NCBI GenBank assembly: GCA_024276995.1
Contig: JAJRWB010000050.1
Coordinates: forward strand, 124,001-188,000
Direction: 5' to 3'
Origin: Candidatus Eiseniibacteriota bacterium
Lineage (GTDB): Bacteria; Orphanbacterota; Orphanbacteria; Orphanbacterales; Orphanbacteraceae
Length of the DNA stretch: 64,000 bases
The translations under genes were made by a program, and so were the position numbers. The notes beneath the pieces are model-generated. The model had not been told where the DNA came from. It saw nothing but the letters and a program-made list of their open reading frames with translations, and searched no databases. Shown one piece after another: positions 36,701 to 45,570 of this stretch (the stretch's first letter is position 1; the number at the start of each line of letters is the position of its first letter).

Positions 36701-39700
36701 TCCATCGAGATTTCCGGTGAAACCCCATGTGATCACGACCGAATCGCACAAACCGTCGGTGGCCTGCATGTCCACGGGAGGATCGATCGAAAGGGGCCAA
36801 GCGTACCCCGTTACGGTCGTCGCCGAGGAGATCGTGTCGCACAGATTGTATCCACCGAAATGATAGACAACACTTCCCCCTTCGGGGAGTGGATCGATCC
36901 ACGACGTCTCGGAGGGAAAGAAGAGCGTATCGCCGCCGTCGGGGGCGATCCAGACGCTCGAAGTCGCCCCCCTTGTCCAGCTCAGATAGATGGCGCCGCA
37001 CGAGTCGGTGGTCGCCGCGACGCCGGAGGGAGGTTTTGCCGATGAATAAACCTTCACCGGGAACGGCTCGCTCGACGCGCTGGCCCCGCACGCACCGTCG
37101 GCGCGGATCGTGAAGTGATACGTCTTCGCGGCGGCGCGGGTCGTGGAGAACGATGCCGCCGTGGTGGAGTAATGGTTGCTCCCTTCGGAAATGGTGTACG
37201 ACGTCGCCTGATCCACCGGGTCCCACCGAAGAGTGATCGTCTGCCCGGCACAGACGGCGGTGTCGCTCGAAGCGTTGAATGCCGGTGTCTCGGGAACACC
37301 TCTGCGTTCGCCGAACGCCGTGCTTCCCGTTTCGGGAGAGAGGCCGCACTGGTTGACCGAGCTGACAAGGTACTCGTATGACCCGGCCGGCGGATAGTGG
37401 ACGAAGCTATTTTCGCCGATGCCGACGGTACCGACCGAATCGAACGCCGCGCCCCCTCCCGAGTCGCGCACCGAGATGCGGAACTCGATCAGGTCCGCCG
37501 TCGAACCGGTGTAGCTCCACGTGATCTCGACGCGGTCGCACAGGTCGTCCGTGGCGGAGACATTGGTCGGCGGCGTCGGCGCGCCCGACGCGCGCATACC
37601 GATCACCGATGCGCTGACGGCGATGCCGCACGGGTTGACGGCTTCGACGGTGTAGCTGTTCTGCGATCCGCCGGGCACCCCCGAATCGAGATACTGGAAC
37701 ACGCTGAACGATATATTGCCCGCCACGATGATGCCGTTGCGCCGGACGGTGTAGCTCTCCGCACCCACCGCTTCGTCCCATGTCACGAGGACACCGTCAC
37801 AACGATCGTTCGTGGCGGCGGGGTTTTCCGGCTTTCCCGGACCGGAGCGGCGGGTACCCCTGTCGGTGACGATTGCCGAAATCCCGCAGCTGTTTCCCGC
37901 GGTGACGCCGTACGTGTAGCTGCCGGTCGGAGGATTCCAGTCGATGAAGGACGGCGTGGCGTTCGTCGTGTCCCGCATCTCCCCGATCCCGACACCGTCT
38001 CTGTAGATGGTGTAGAATTGCGCATGATCCGATGCATTCCAGTCGATCACCACGCGAGGACATTCATCATCGCTGGCGGTCACGCCAGCGGGCGGGTCGG
38101 GAATCGGCCAGGGACGCCGGCCGATCGCCGTGAGCACCCCGAAATCAGGGCCGCCGGAACAGTGGTTGAACGGTCCCACCTGGTAGGTGTAATCGGTACC
38201 GGGCATCACGAAATCCGCGGAGTCGACGTACGTTACCGTTCCGGGCCCGACGGTGACATAGTCGACGCCGTTTCGCTTGATGGAATAACCGTCCTCATAC
38301 GCCACATCGTTCCACTTCAAAATGATTCCGCCGCAGCTGTCGGTGGAAGCACTTAGCGAGTCGATCGGAGGCGGAGCGATCATGCGGAAACCTTCGACCG
38401 TATCGGAGAGAACCGCCGTCGCGCATTCGTTGAAAGCGCCCACATAATATGTATGCGCCGTGCCGGGAGCGACAACGGGGTCGGCATCGAACCACGTCAC
38501 CGTTCCCGGAATCAACGTGTCCGCCACTACGCCGTCACGCCAGATGTAGTACCCCTGTTCCCGCTCGACGTCTGTCCAGGTGAGGAGGATCCCATCGCAC
38601 GAATCGCCGGACGCCGAAACCATCGCCGGGCGGCCCGGCGGGTCGGGCGGCCGCGTGCCGGGATCCTCACCGGCGACAGAAAGACCGCAGTCGTTCCACG
38701 CAAAAACTTTGTACGTGGCCGTCGCCCCGTCCGGGCCGAGGGAATCGCGAAAGACGTACGACGGAAGACCAGCCGGAACGGCGTATGAACGCGCGTTGTC
38801 CCGCGTCACGATGAACGAGTCCGCCTCGGCGGCATCGAGCCATTCGACGCGCACAATGCCGCACGAATCGTCGCTCGCCGTAACAGAGCCGGGGGTATCC
38901 GGCGGACCGGGCAGGCGGCGGCCGATCACGGCGTCGCCGAAGACCGGCGTGACGGAGCAGGCGTTGTAAGGGCCGACACGGTAGCTGTATGTCGAGCCGG
39001 GTTGCGCGGAGAGATCCTGATACGAAACAGCGTCGGCGGAGAGGGTCGCGATCACCACCGAGTCCCGTTCGATCGCGTAGTGATCCTCGCCGGTCGCATC
39101 GGCCCAGTTCAGGGTGATCGACGCACAGAGCCGGTCGCTCGCGGCGAGGCCCGCGGGCGCCGTGGGAGGCGGAAAGAGTTGCAGGCCGCTCACGGGCGAC
39201 GATTGGACCGGATTCGCGGCACAGCTATTCCAGCCGGCGACGGCGTAAAGCGCGGAGACGCCGGGAACGGCGCCGGTATCGAACCAGCGGAGCGTGTCGG
39301 CCGGGACGGAATCGACCACGACGCCGTCCCGGTAGATGATGAATCCCGTCTCCCCGACCACGTCGGTCCACGTTACCTCGACACCGTCACACCTGTCGGA
39401 AGTGGCGGAGGCGGTCGGGGCGGCGGGAGGCGGAGGCGGAATCGATCCCGTATCCGCCGCGCGCGGCGATTCGCCGCACGAGTTGAGCGCCGACACTTCA
39501 TAGAGGAACGATGCCGGGCCGGGTCCGGCGGTGGTGTCTCGGAATGTCGACACCGGGGCGGTCAGTTCGACGAGAAGCACCGAGTCGCGGAAGATCCTGT
39601 GCGATGTGGCGGTCGCGACGGGAATGAAATCGACGCGGATCAAGCCGCACGAATCATCACTCGCCGTGACACCGGTCGGCGCGCCGGGAGTTCCCGGCGG

Positions 39701-42550
39701 GCGCTCGCCGCTCCCCGACGCGCTCCATGCCGCTTGCACGGAACACCCGTTGAACGCCCCGACCCTGTAACCGTGCAACGTCCCGGGGAGGGCGGAGCTG
39801 TCGACGTAGGAGAGTATATCGGCGGCGACCGTATCGATCGTCAATCCATCTCTTTCGATGGCGAAACCATCTTCGCCCGCAACATTCAGCCAGGTGAGCG
39901 CGATCCCGTCGCAACGGTCATTCGTCGTCGTGAGCCCGCTCACCGGGTCGGGGGGCGGGAAGAGGCGCGATCCGTTCGCCGGGCCCGAGAGAACGGGAGA
40001 AGGGGCGCAGCCGTTGAACGCGGAGAGCCGGTAGGCGTACGTCACCCCGGGCGTCACGCCGGTATCGATATAGGCGACGTTCCCCGCACCGAGAGTGTCG
40101 AGAGGGAGCGCATCCCTGAAGAGATAGTAGCCCTCCTCGTCCGCCACGTCGCTCCACTTCAACTCGATGCCGTCGCACCGATTCGTCGACGCGGTGATCA
40201 CCGGCACCTCGGGGGTGCCGGGAAGGGCGCTCCCCGAATCGGCCGTTGCGGTGGAGATCCCGCAAGTATTCCGGGCATCCACGGCGTAAAGCCATCCACC
40301 GCCGCCCGTCGGGTCGTTGAAGAAAGTATCGGTCACGGCGGCGATCTTCCCGCCGTTTCGATAGACATAAAAGGAATCGGCGCGCGCGGGTGGATTCCAC
40401 GAAAGCTGAACAACGCCGCAAAGACCGTCGGAGGCGACGAACACCGCGGGGGGATCGGGGGCGGCGGGCGGCTTCGTGCCCGTCACGGAAAGCGAATCGG
40501 AGCGGCCGCAGGGGCCGAGCGAGCCGACCCAATAGGTGAACGTGCCGGCCGGCGCCGCGAGATCTCGGTAGAAGGGAACGGTCACAACCCCGAGAAACGT
40601 TGCATCCCTGTATACGTACCATGTCGTATCCGAGGCGGCGGCCGTCCAGTCGAGGCGAATGAGGGCGCACGAGTCGGCCGACGCCGAAAGGCCCGATGGC
40701 GGCGCGGGCGGCGGAAGGACGACGACGCCCGCCGCGGCCGGCGAAGAGCGGCCGCACGGGTTGAACGCGGTCACCGAGTACGAATACGTCCCCGGTCCCG
40801 GCGTATCTTCGTAAAAGAGCGTTCCCGCGGGGACGGAGTCGACCGGAACGCCGTCGCGGACGATTTCATACCCGGCCACGTTCGCCGAGCCGCTCCAGTC
40901 GAGGCGGACGAGTGTGCACGACGTGTCGCTCGCCGCCAGAGGAGCCGGCGATGCCGGCGCGCCGGGAAGAACCGTCCCGCTCGCCGCGGCCGGCGAAGAG
41001 CGGCCGCACGGATTGAACGCGGTGATCGAATAGGCATACGTCCCCGGTCCCGGCGCATCTTCGTAGAAGAGCGTTCCCGCGGGGACGGAGTCGACCGGAA
41101 CGCCGTCGCGAACGATTTCGTACCCGGCCGCGTTCGCCGAACCGCTCCAGTCGAGGCGGACGAGTGCGCACGACGTGTCGCTCGCCGCCAGAGGAGCCGG
41201 CGATGGGGGTGCATCGGGTGGACGGATACCCGGCACCGAAAGGGAGTCGGAACGACCGCATCGGTTCAGCGTTCCCACGTGATACGTCGACGATCCCACC
41301 GGCGCCGTGAGATCCTGGAAATAGGGGACATCCACCTCGCCGAGGAGGAGCGTTCCCCGGTAGACATACCATGCCGTGTCGTGCACCGCCGGGGTCCAGT
41401 CGATCCGGATCATACCGCACGAATCGGTCGAGGCGACGAGTCCGGCGGGGGGCGCCGGCGGCGGAAGCACCGTCCCGCTCGTCGTGGCCGGCGTCGAGCG
41501 GCCGCACGTGTTGAACGCCGTCACCGAGTACGAATATGTCCCGGGCGGCAGGAGATCTTCAAGGAAGAGCGTGTCCGACGGAACGGTGTCCACGACGATG
41601 CCGCCGCGGGCTACTTCGTAACCTGCGGCATTCGCCGAACCACCCCAATCGAGACGGACGATCGTACACGACGTGTCGCTCGCCGCCGGCGATGCGGGCT
41701 GCACGGGCGCCGCCGGGGGGCGCGTTCCAAGAGCGCTCACGCCGCCCCACACCGGAGCGGTTGTGCACGAGTTGATCGGCCCGACGCGATAGGTGTAGCT
41801 GCTCCCCGGCGAAGCGGTGGTATCGACGTAGAGCGTTTGGTCGGCACCGTTCGTGTCGATGATCACGCCGCTCCGTTCGATCACATAGCCGTCCTCCCGG
41901 GCGACGTCCGGCCAGCTCAGTTCGACACCGGCGCACTTGCCGGTCGTGGCCGAAAGTCCACTCACCGCGTCGGGCGGCGCGAGGTTTCGAAATCCGCTCA
42001 CCGCCGTCGAGGGGGTCGGGTTCGGCGCGCACACATTGAAAGCCGCGATGCCGTACTGGAGCTGGACGCCGGCCGGCGCACCCCCGTCGAGCCAGGAGGC
42101 GGCGTTCGGAAGGAGCGTATCCACCGGAACACCGTCGCGGTAGATATAATAACCGTCTTCGTCTTGTACGTCGAACCAGGCGAGGAAGACACCGTCACAT
42201 CGATCGTTCGAAGCGGTGAGACCGGCCGGCACATCGGGCGTGGAACGGCGGAACCCGGCGGCGTTCGCCGTCGCGCCGGCGACTCCGTTCGTGTCGATTC
42301 CCGCGACGGTGTACGACGTCGGCCCGGCGACGGCGGCGGAGTCCCTGTAGAGCGTGTCGGCGGTGAACCACGTATCGACGCCGTTGCTCACGGCGAAGGA
42401 ATCGGCAAGCGGCATCGGATCCCACGACAGAAGGACACCCCAGCACGAATCGACCGTCGCGGTGAACCCCGTCGGTGCGGACAGCTGGGCGTGAACGGAG
42501 AAGGGCAGGAACAGGAGGAGCGTTATTCCGAAGGGGGTGATGCGCCGCAT
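33749..42550 (-). CDS. Giant secreted FN3-repeat protein (2933 aa) with dockerin and sorting domain
   Basis: 2933 aa with a Sec signal (ITLLLFLPFSVHAQ) and AGGAAA before the ATG at 42550. I count about 28 Cys-framed FN3 repeats of about 85 residues (motif ASDxxCxxVxLxW, second Cys in AFNxCG or similar) plus one FN3-like domain near residue 2450. A Big_5-type Ig domain follows (about 2540-2640: DPVNFAVHVPLDVVIRVTFSTP), then a dockerin-like segment (about 2650-2705, MNGDGRFTVADLVAL) and a FlgD-like/type-A sorting domain (about 2850-2933, NPFNPETTVRF ... SGIYFARL). Repeats 6 and 7 are nearly identical in DNA. It is probably an exported surface fibre or scaffold. It shares its layout with the protein at 4853-9745 and sits downstream of a cohesin-like lipoprotein gene. 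Confidence 0.87.
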   Translation of the reverse strand: MRRITPFGITLLLFLPFSVHAQLSAPTGFTATVDSCWGVLLSWDPMPLADSFAVSNGVDTWFTADTLYRDSAAVAGPTSYTVAGIDTNGVAGATANAAGFRRSTPDVPAGLTASNDRCDGVFLAWFDVQDEDGYYIYRDGVPVDTLLPNAASWLDGGAPAGVQLQYGIAAFNVCAPNPTPSTAVSGFRNLAPPDAVSGLSATTGKCAGVELSWPDVAREDGYVIERSGVIIDTNGADQTLYVDTTASPGSSYTYRVGPINSCTTAPVWGGVSALGTRPPAAPVQPASPAASDTSCTIVRLDWGGSANAAGYEVARGGIVVDTVPSDTLFLEDLLPPGTYSYSVTAFNTCGRSTPATTSGTVLPPPAPPAGLVASTDSCGMIRIDWTPAVHDTAWYVYRGTLLLGEVDVPYFQDLTAPVGSSTYHVGTLNRCGRSDSLSVPGIRPPDAPPSPAPLAASDTSCALVRLDWSGSANAAGYEIVRDGVPVDSVPAGTLFYEDAPGPGTYAYSITAFNPCGRSSPAAASGTVLPGAPASPAPLAASDTSCTLVRLDWSGSANVAGYEIVRDGVPVDSVPAGTLFYEDTPGPGTYSYSVTAFNPCGRSSPAAAGVVVLPPPAPPSGLSASADSCALIRLDWTAAASDTTWYVYRDATFLGVVTVPFYRDLAAPAGTFTYWVGSLGPCGRSDSLSVTGTKPPAAPDPPAVFVASDGLCGVVQLSWNPPARADSFYVYRNGGKIAAVTDTFFNDPTGGGGWLYAVDARNTCGISTATADSGSALPGTPEVPVITASTNRCDGIELKWSDVADEEGYYLFRDALPLDTLGAGNVAYIDTGVTPGVTYAYRLSAFNGCAPSPVLSGPANGSRLFPPPDPVSGLTTTNDRCDGIALTWLNVAGEDGFAIERDGLTIDTVAADILSYVDSSALPGTLHGYRVGAFNGCSVQAAWSASGSGERPPGTPGAPTGVTASDDSCGLIRVDFIPVATATSHRIFRDSVLLVELTAPVSTFRDTTAGPGPASFLYEVSALNSCGESPRAADTGSIPPPPPAAPTASATSDRCDGVEVTWTDVVGETGFIIYRDGVVVDSVPADTLRWFDTGAVPGVSALYAVAGWNSCAANPVQSSPVSGLQLFPPPTAPAGLAASDRLCASITLNWADATGEDHYAIERDSVVIATLSADAVSYQDLSAQPGSTYSYRVGPYNACSVTPVFGDAVIGRRLPGPPDTPGSVTASDDSCGIVRVEWLDAAEADSFIVTRDNARSYAVPAGLPSYVFRDSLGPDGATATYKVFAWNDCGLSVAGEDPGTRPPDPPGRPAMVSASGDSCDGILLTWTDVEREQGYYIWRDGVVADTLIPGTVTWFDADPVVAPGTAHTYYVGAFNECATAVLSDTVEGFRMIAPPPIDSLSASTDSCGGIILKWNDVAYEDGYSIKRNGVDYVTVGPGTVTYVDSADFVMPGTDYTYQVGPFNHCSGGPDFGVLTAIGRRPWPIPDPPAGVTASDDECPRVVIDWNASDHAQFYTIYRDGVGIGEMRDTTNATPSFIDWNPPTGSYTYGVTAGNSCGISAIVTDRGTRRSGPGKPENPAATNDRCDGVLVTWDEAVGAESYTVRRNGIIVAGNISFSVFQYLDSGVPGGSQNSYTVEAVNPCGIAVSASVIGMRASGAPTPPTNVSATDDLCDRVEITWSYTGSTADLIEFRISVRDSGGGAAFDSVGTVGIGENSFVHYPPAGSYEYLVSSVNQCGLSPETGSTAFGERRGVPETPAFNASSDTAVCAGQTITLRWDPVDQATSYTISEGSNHYSTTAASFSTTRAAAKTYHFTIRADGACGASASSEPFPVKVYSSAKPPSGVAATTDSCGAIYLSWTRGATSSVWIAPDGGDTLFFPSETSWIDPLPEGGSVVYHFGGYNLCDTISSATTVTGYAWPLSIDPPVDMQATDGLCDSVVITWGFTGNLDGIRTFRLLRYDGVVATPIAVVGKDDPFRVVDFPPDAESHRYVVQSENDCALSLAAEDDGSATKKPAVPVWMSTGVSACVSQTFTLQWQPVAGASLYRVFRNGESWITTTRSNTLVSLGDPGVQRFTVRGENGCGAGGLGEELIVVIAEDPVDPIGVALDTSLCDTVQITWTAQQESVTVMRSDRVVPVWVGPGTGSAIDIPEKAATYTVRTFNGCGESEGVVLTLGTPKRRPAPPEAVNASNLFCDSVVVTWSLPQTDAAVDYLVVTRTRDGVTETPADSLDISTRRFVDRSGSGEYEYAVLAVNECGMSVADDDARDGGAFIPSTGKGAFLADSDTAGCIGTPIVLRWEKVQGAIFYRIREAGEVVAVVDGSRDSTTLSSPSAAARIFRIQALGACGEGEESDPWIVNVGAQPMAPVRFDASDDRCGEVRLTWAAPQAPIDGVRLFRGGGEIGWAAWPETTFSDTQAVPGENYLYTASALGRCGESGRTPSAGGFRIPGLAPPVQVGPPEEAGGLPIPVSFSWEEVDNATGYRLQVRLDSSLAPVIDTTLPPAMSAVVSRLEPGVPYQWRVAALSDCGSGDMSAWRRFGTIAGAPALLESDPVNFAVHVPLDVVIRVTFSTPIDPASLGGAILMSGGESIPGTAALESGGSVLLFAPDAPLVYNETYVLLVSGLRDVYGRPLGGVAPVTFTTVPGAKPEGDLDDDFQRTPSDVTFALSVLVGERDPASIDTTFADMNGDGRFTVADLVALATLIVREGTILIPGDGKVETAEITVRVERTAPGAQRLRIGVDLPYAIRSGFVEVVIPEGVESVDGVKIASDGGESWFALTGDRLRILTAGPGAKLSFTAVLHGNDPLRYLKIPSISCADEEGVLHRIVSRTGDTVPVGPAAAALLLPNRPNPFNPETTVRFFTPLGGRVRLVIYDLSGRLVAVLHDGALAAGWHEMPWDGTTVTGDAASSGIYFARLEEDDGVVQTIRMVLLR
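40731..41206. repeat. Tandem near-identical FN3 repeat units, 252-base period
   Basis: Segments 40731-40954 and 40983-41206 are almost identical in DNA, with a 252-base (84-codon) offset that equals one FN3 domain. Both encode YEIVRDGVPVDSVPAGTLFY with only a few changes, while other repeats in the same protein differ widely. This points to recent unequal recombination or gene conversion. Confidence 0.85.
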
Positions 42551-42601
42551 CGATGTTTCCTGTCTTCGCTCTGAAGCCCGACTCGGGGGGTGGGTAGGAA
42601 A

Positions 42602-42615
42602 CGCCCTTTCGGGCG
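42602..42615 (-). promoter_or_regulatory. Short hairpin in the leader of the 2933-aa FN3 gene
   Basis: CGCCC-GAAA-GGGCG on the minus strand, a 5-bp GC stem with a stable GAAA tetraloop followed by TTT. It lies between the cohesin-like gene's stop (42705) and the ATG at 42550. It could partly terminate or separate the two messages. The rest of the 154-base gap shows only an AGGAAA ribosome site. Confidence 0.3.
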
Positions 42616-42704
42616 CACGAAATCACGGGATCTATCGAAACATCTTACCAGAGGGGAGGTCGCAACGTCAAGCGTGGAGCCGTGTTTCGCCCCTTCCGCA
42701 CCCC

Positions 42705-43664
42705 CTACTCGGTGACGATCAAGATCCCGCCCGTGGGATCGGCGATCTCGATATCCGCGTCACCCGACGGCGTGGAGAAAAAGACGCGGTCGAGATCGAG
42801 GGCGATCGTGTCGGGGAGGACGACCAAGTCATCACGGATCCGAACGACCACCGAGAGAAGAAGGTCCCTCCCGGGCACGATCGGCCGGAGCGGCGAGAGG
42901 GGACCGTCGCCGATGTCGCCGGGTAGATCGACCACCACTACGCGGGCGGTGGAGTCGGTGGAGGCGAAATGGCCGAGGATCCCATCGAGCGCATCGGGCC
43001 GCCTGTCGAAGAGGAGACGGCTTGCCGGATCGACGGAGATGCCGAGCACCGTGTCCACCACCGAGCTGTCGAAGCCGAGGCGGAACTGGATCCCGCCGAG
43101 GGAATCGGAATTGACGAGCACCACGGGGATCTCGACGGAATCGGCGCCTACGGCGGCCACCGTTTTCGGCACAATGAGATCGAACAGGCCGGGCGACAGT
43201 TCCCCCTCGCCGGTCATGACGAGCGTAACGAACGACCGGCCGTTCGGTGCGAGGGTGATCGTCCTTTCTCCCGTGTACCCTTCCGCCTCGCCGACAACGG
43301 AAAGGAACGCCACGACACGAAGTGTGCGGCGCTCTGAAAGATCGACCTGGATCCGACTCAGGTAGTGGACTCCCGTGGCGTTGTCCATTCTGACGGGCGA
43401 GGTATCTTCGCCGGCGAGGGCGAATGTATCCGGCGCTGTGGTCCATGGATCGCCGGTGATGTCGTATAGGGCGATGCGGATCGAGTCGATCTCCGCCCTC
43501 TTCGCCGCGCCGGCGCCGACAAACACCATCTCGATGTTCAGCTCGCCGCCACGCCCGGCCTGTTCGATACCATCGAGGGGACCGGCGTCGAGACAGCCCG
43601 AAAGAAGCGCCGCCATACCGGCCGCCAGGGAAGCGAGAAATATGATCCGTCGCCTGTCGCTCAT
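42705..43664 (-). CDS. Lipoprotein with cohesin-like domain
   Basis: 319 aa. Lipobox LLSGC, so a lipid-anchored envelope protein. Residues about 30-150 are a beta-rich domain (IRIALYDITGDPW ... TLRVVAFLSVVGEAEGYTG). Residues about 165-319 look like a cohesin-type module: VGADSVEIPVVLVNSDSLGGIQFRLGFDSSVVDTV, then ADIEIADPTGGILIV at the end, the usual first and last strands of cohesins. It precedes the gene for the 2933-aa dockerin-bearing protein on the same strand, so anchoring of that protein is an attractive inference. The domain call is from pattern only. Confidence 0.55.
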   Translation of the reverse strand: MSDRRRIIFLASLAAGMAALLSGCLDAGPLDGIEQAGRGGELNIEMVFVGAGAAKRAEIDSIRIALYDITGDPWTTAPDTFALAGEDTSPVRMDNATGVHYLSRIQVDLSERRTLRVVAFLSVVGEAEGYTGERTITLAPNGRSFVTLVMTGEGELSPGLFDLIVPKTVAAVGADSVEIPVVLVNSDSLGGIQFRLGFDSSVVDTVLGISVDPASRLLFDRRPDALDGILGHFASTDSTARVVVVDLPGDIGDGPLSPLRPIVPGRDLLLSVVVRIRDDLVVLPDTIALDLDRVFFSTPSGDADIEIADPTGGILIVTE

Positions 43665-43723
43665 GGAGCCATCGTACCACTTCGAGCCCGCAAGCTCACG
43701 TCTCTTCGCCGATGCCCCGCCCG

Positions 43724-44728
43724 CTACGGCCTGACCACTGCGGAGTAGACCTTCAACCTGCCGAAGATTCCCTTGAACGCGTACCCGTTGCCGTTGTTGA
43801 AGGTGCCCACCTGCCGCCGGTCACCCGTTATGAGCGCTGTTTCCTTTTCGGCCACCTTCGTCCCGTCGAAAAAGAGTTCGAGCGTAGTTCCGTCGTAGGT
43901 AATCGCGGCTTCGTGCCACGTCTCGGGCATATAGATCGCGTCGGTGTGGACGGTCCCGCCGTCGTTGTACATGAGCGTCACGGTGCTGTCGTTTTCGAGG
44001 CGCACGCCGGCCCAGCGCCATGCGTCGCCCGCCACGAAGACGGGACGGTATCCGGTTGTATCGTATTCGTCCACCTTGAACCGGGCGCTGATGGTGAAGG
44101 AAGCGAGATCGAGGCTGTCGAGGGTCGGCGTCCAACCACCGCTCCGATCCGGCTCGCCGCTGTTGAGGTAGACGCCGTTCAAGTAGATGCCACCCGCCTG
44201 GAACGGCGCATTGACGAGATGTATCGGCGGGTTCATACCGGTAACGTCCGCGGAGTCATCCACGAGAGGATAGTACGCGATCAACCGGTTATCGATCGTG
44301 TCGGTGGACGCGGCAAGGATGTTCGATAGGGCGGACCACTGGTCCTTGTCGTCGCGACTCTTCAGGGCGAAGTAATACATCGTCGCGAACTCCAGTCCGC
44401 CGACGGTCATCGTGTCCGCCGTACCGGAATCGGCGGGCACCGGTTCGCCGACCGCCTGGGTCGCGTCGTCCCAGGTGTCGTTCGTGATCATTGCCTTCGC
44501 GTATCGCAGATCGTATGCCTCAACGGCGGCCCTTTTCGAGGGATCGGCCGGCGCCGTCCACGCGAGTGTGAGCGTAGTGTCGTCCGCCGACACGACGGTG
44601 AGATCGGCCACCGCGGCCGGAGGATCGTCGGAGGGCGTGTTCGTCGGGTTGTCGTTTCCGCCGCATCCGTAGAGGGCCGAAATTGCAAGTAGCCATGCTC
44701 CCGTAGGATATCCGATCCACCGCTTCAT
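43724..44728 (-). CDS. Lipoprotein with FN3 and LamG-like domains
   Basis: 334 aa with lipobox ALYGCGG. An FN3 domain spans about 35-140 (AVADLTVVSADDTTLTLAW, MYYFALKSRDDKDQWSALSN). A concanavalin/LamG-like sandwich follows (about 150-330: LIAYYPLVDDSADVTG, FTISARFKVDEYDTTGYRPVFV, WHEAAITYDGTTLELFFDGTKV, FKGIFGRLKVYSAVV). Such proteins often bind carbohydrate or other surface proteins. It is 59 bases upstream of the cohesin-like gene on the same strand, possibly co-transcribed. There is no catalytic motif. Confidence 0.8.
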   Translation of the reverse strand: MKRWIGYPTGAWLLAISALYGCGGNDNPTNTPSDDPPAAVADLTVVSADDTTLTLAWTAPADPSKRAAVEAYDLRYAKAMITNDTWDDATQAVGEPVPADSGTADTMTVGGLEFATMYYFALKSRDDKDQWSALSNILAASTDTIDNRLIAYYPLVDDSADVTGMNPPIHLVNAPFQAGGIYLNGVYLNSGEPDRSGGWTPTLDSLDLASFTISARFKVDEYDTTGYRPVFVAGDAWRWAGVRLENDSTVTLMYNDGGTVHTDAIYMPETWHEAAITYDGTTLELFFDGTKVAEKETALITGDRRQVGTFNNGNGYAFKGIFGRLKVYSAVVRP

Positions 44729-44853
44729 GATTCCTCTCCTCCAGCTTCAGACATGATCCATTCGCCTCGGTTGATTCCGGACCGGATTATCATGGCGCAC
44801 CGCCGGACTGGCAAGATTTTTCTCGAACAGAAGCCCCCGGGCGGGACAGCCGA

Positions 44854-45570
44854 TCAGAATGCGATGTGCCCGGCGCCGTGGGCGAGAACACCGCCATGCC
44901 AGGCGGCGATCGAAAGGAACGCCGCGGCGGCGGCGAGGAGGACCGATGACGCGGCTTCGGCCGCACCCGACGGGCGGCGAACCGCGATTTCACGCATCGC
45001 CGCGGCAAGCACGAGGAGGGCGCCCCCCGAAAGACCGAAGAGACGATGGAGCGTCAGCGTGTGCGCGGCGCCGCCGAAGTCGACGCCGTGCGCCGAGGCG
45101 AGCCCGAGAACGACGCCGACTACCGCCGAGAACGATCCGGCGTCGAGGAGGAACCGGGTGATCATACGCCAGCGGGGCATTCCGGCGAGAAGAACGAGCG
45201 TTTCCGATAGAAGAGCGCCCCACGCGAAGGCGATCGGAAAGTGAACCGCCACCGGGTGGAACTGGCCGAAAAACCAAGCCGCGCGGAAACCGCCGGGCGA
45301 GCCCGCCGGGTCGGCTATGAAACCCCCGGCCGCCTGCTGCACGTCGAGAATGTGGGCATAGTACTCGGGATCGCGGCGGAAGCGTTCGACACACCTCTCA
45401 CAACAAAGAAAAATCCGCCGCCCGTTCCAGTCGGCGTGGTACTCCTGCCGCGCAAGAGTGCCCGGCATGACCGGGCAGTAACGGTTCACCGGCTCGTCCG
45501 CACGGGTGAGAGAGACGGGGACGAGGAATAGGGCGGGCAGCATACCGGCTGCGAGCACGGTCCCTCTCAC
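44854..45570 (-). CDS. YHS-domain / DUF2231 membrane protein
   Basis: 238 aa from a GTG at 45570 overlapping the histidine kinase stop (GTGA). After a signal-like segment (AAGMLPALFLVPVSLTRA) a YHS/TRASH metal-binding domain covers about 28-72: RYCPVM, WNGRRIFLCCERCVERFRRDPEYY. Then come about four membrane spans of the DUF2231 type (FHPVAVHFPIAFAWGALLSE, TLTLHRLFGLSGGALLVLAAAM), with conserved His. It is the last gene of the Cus-type operon, so copper or other soft-metal binding in the envelope is likely. Confidence 0.8.
   Translation of the reverse strand: MRGTVLAAGMLPALFLVPVSLTRADEPVNRYCPVMPGTLARQEYHADWNGRRIFLCCERCVERFRRDPEYYAHILDVQQAAGGFIADPAGSPGGFRAAWFFGQFHPVAVHFPIAFAWGALLSETLVLLAGMPRWRMITRFLLDAGSFSAVVGVVLGLASAHGVDFGGAAHTLTLHRLFGLSGGALLVLAAAMREIAVRRPSGAAEAASSVLLAAAAAFLSIAAWHGGVLAHGAGHIAF

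Noticed and set aside
39002-42574. 1190-codon plus-strand open frame opposite the 2933-aa FN3 gene
   Set aside because: It is a shadow frame created by GC-rich repeats; its product is Arg/Gly-rich without domains, while the minus strand has signal peptide, FN3, dockerin and sorting domains.
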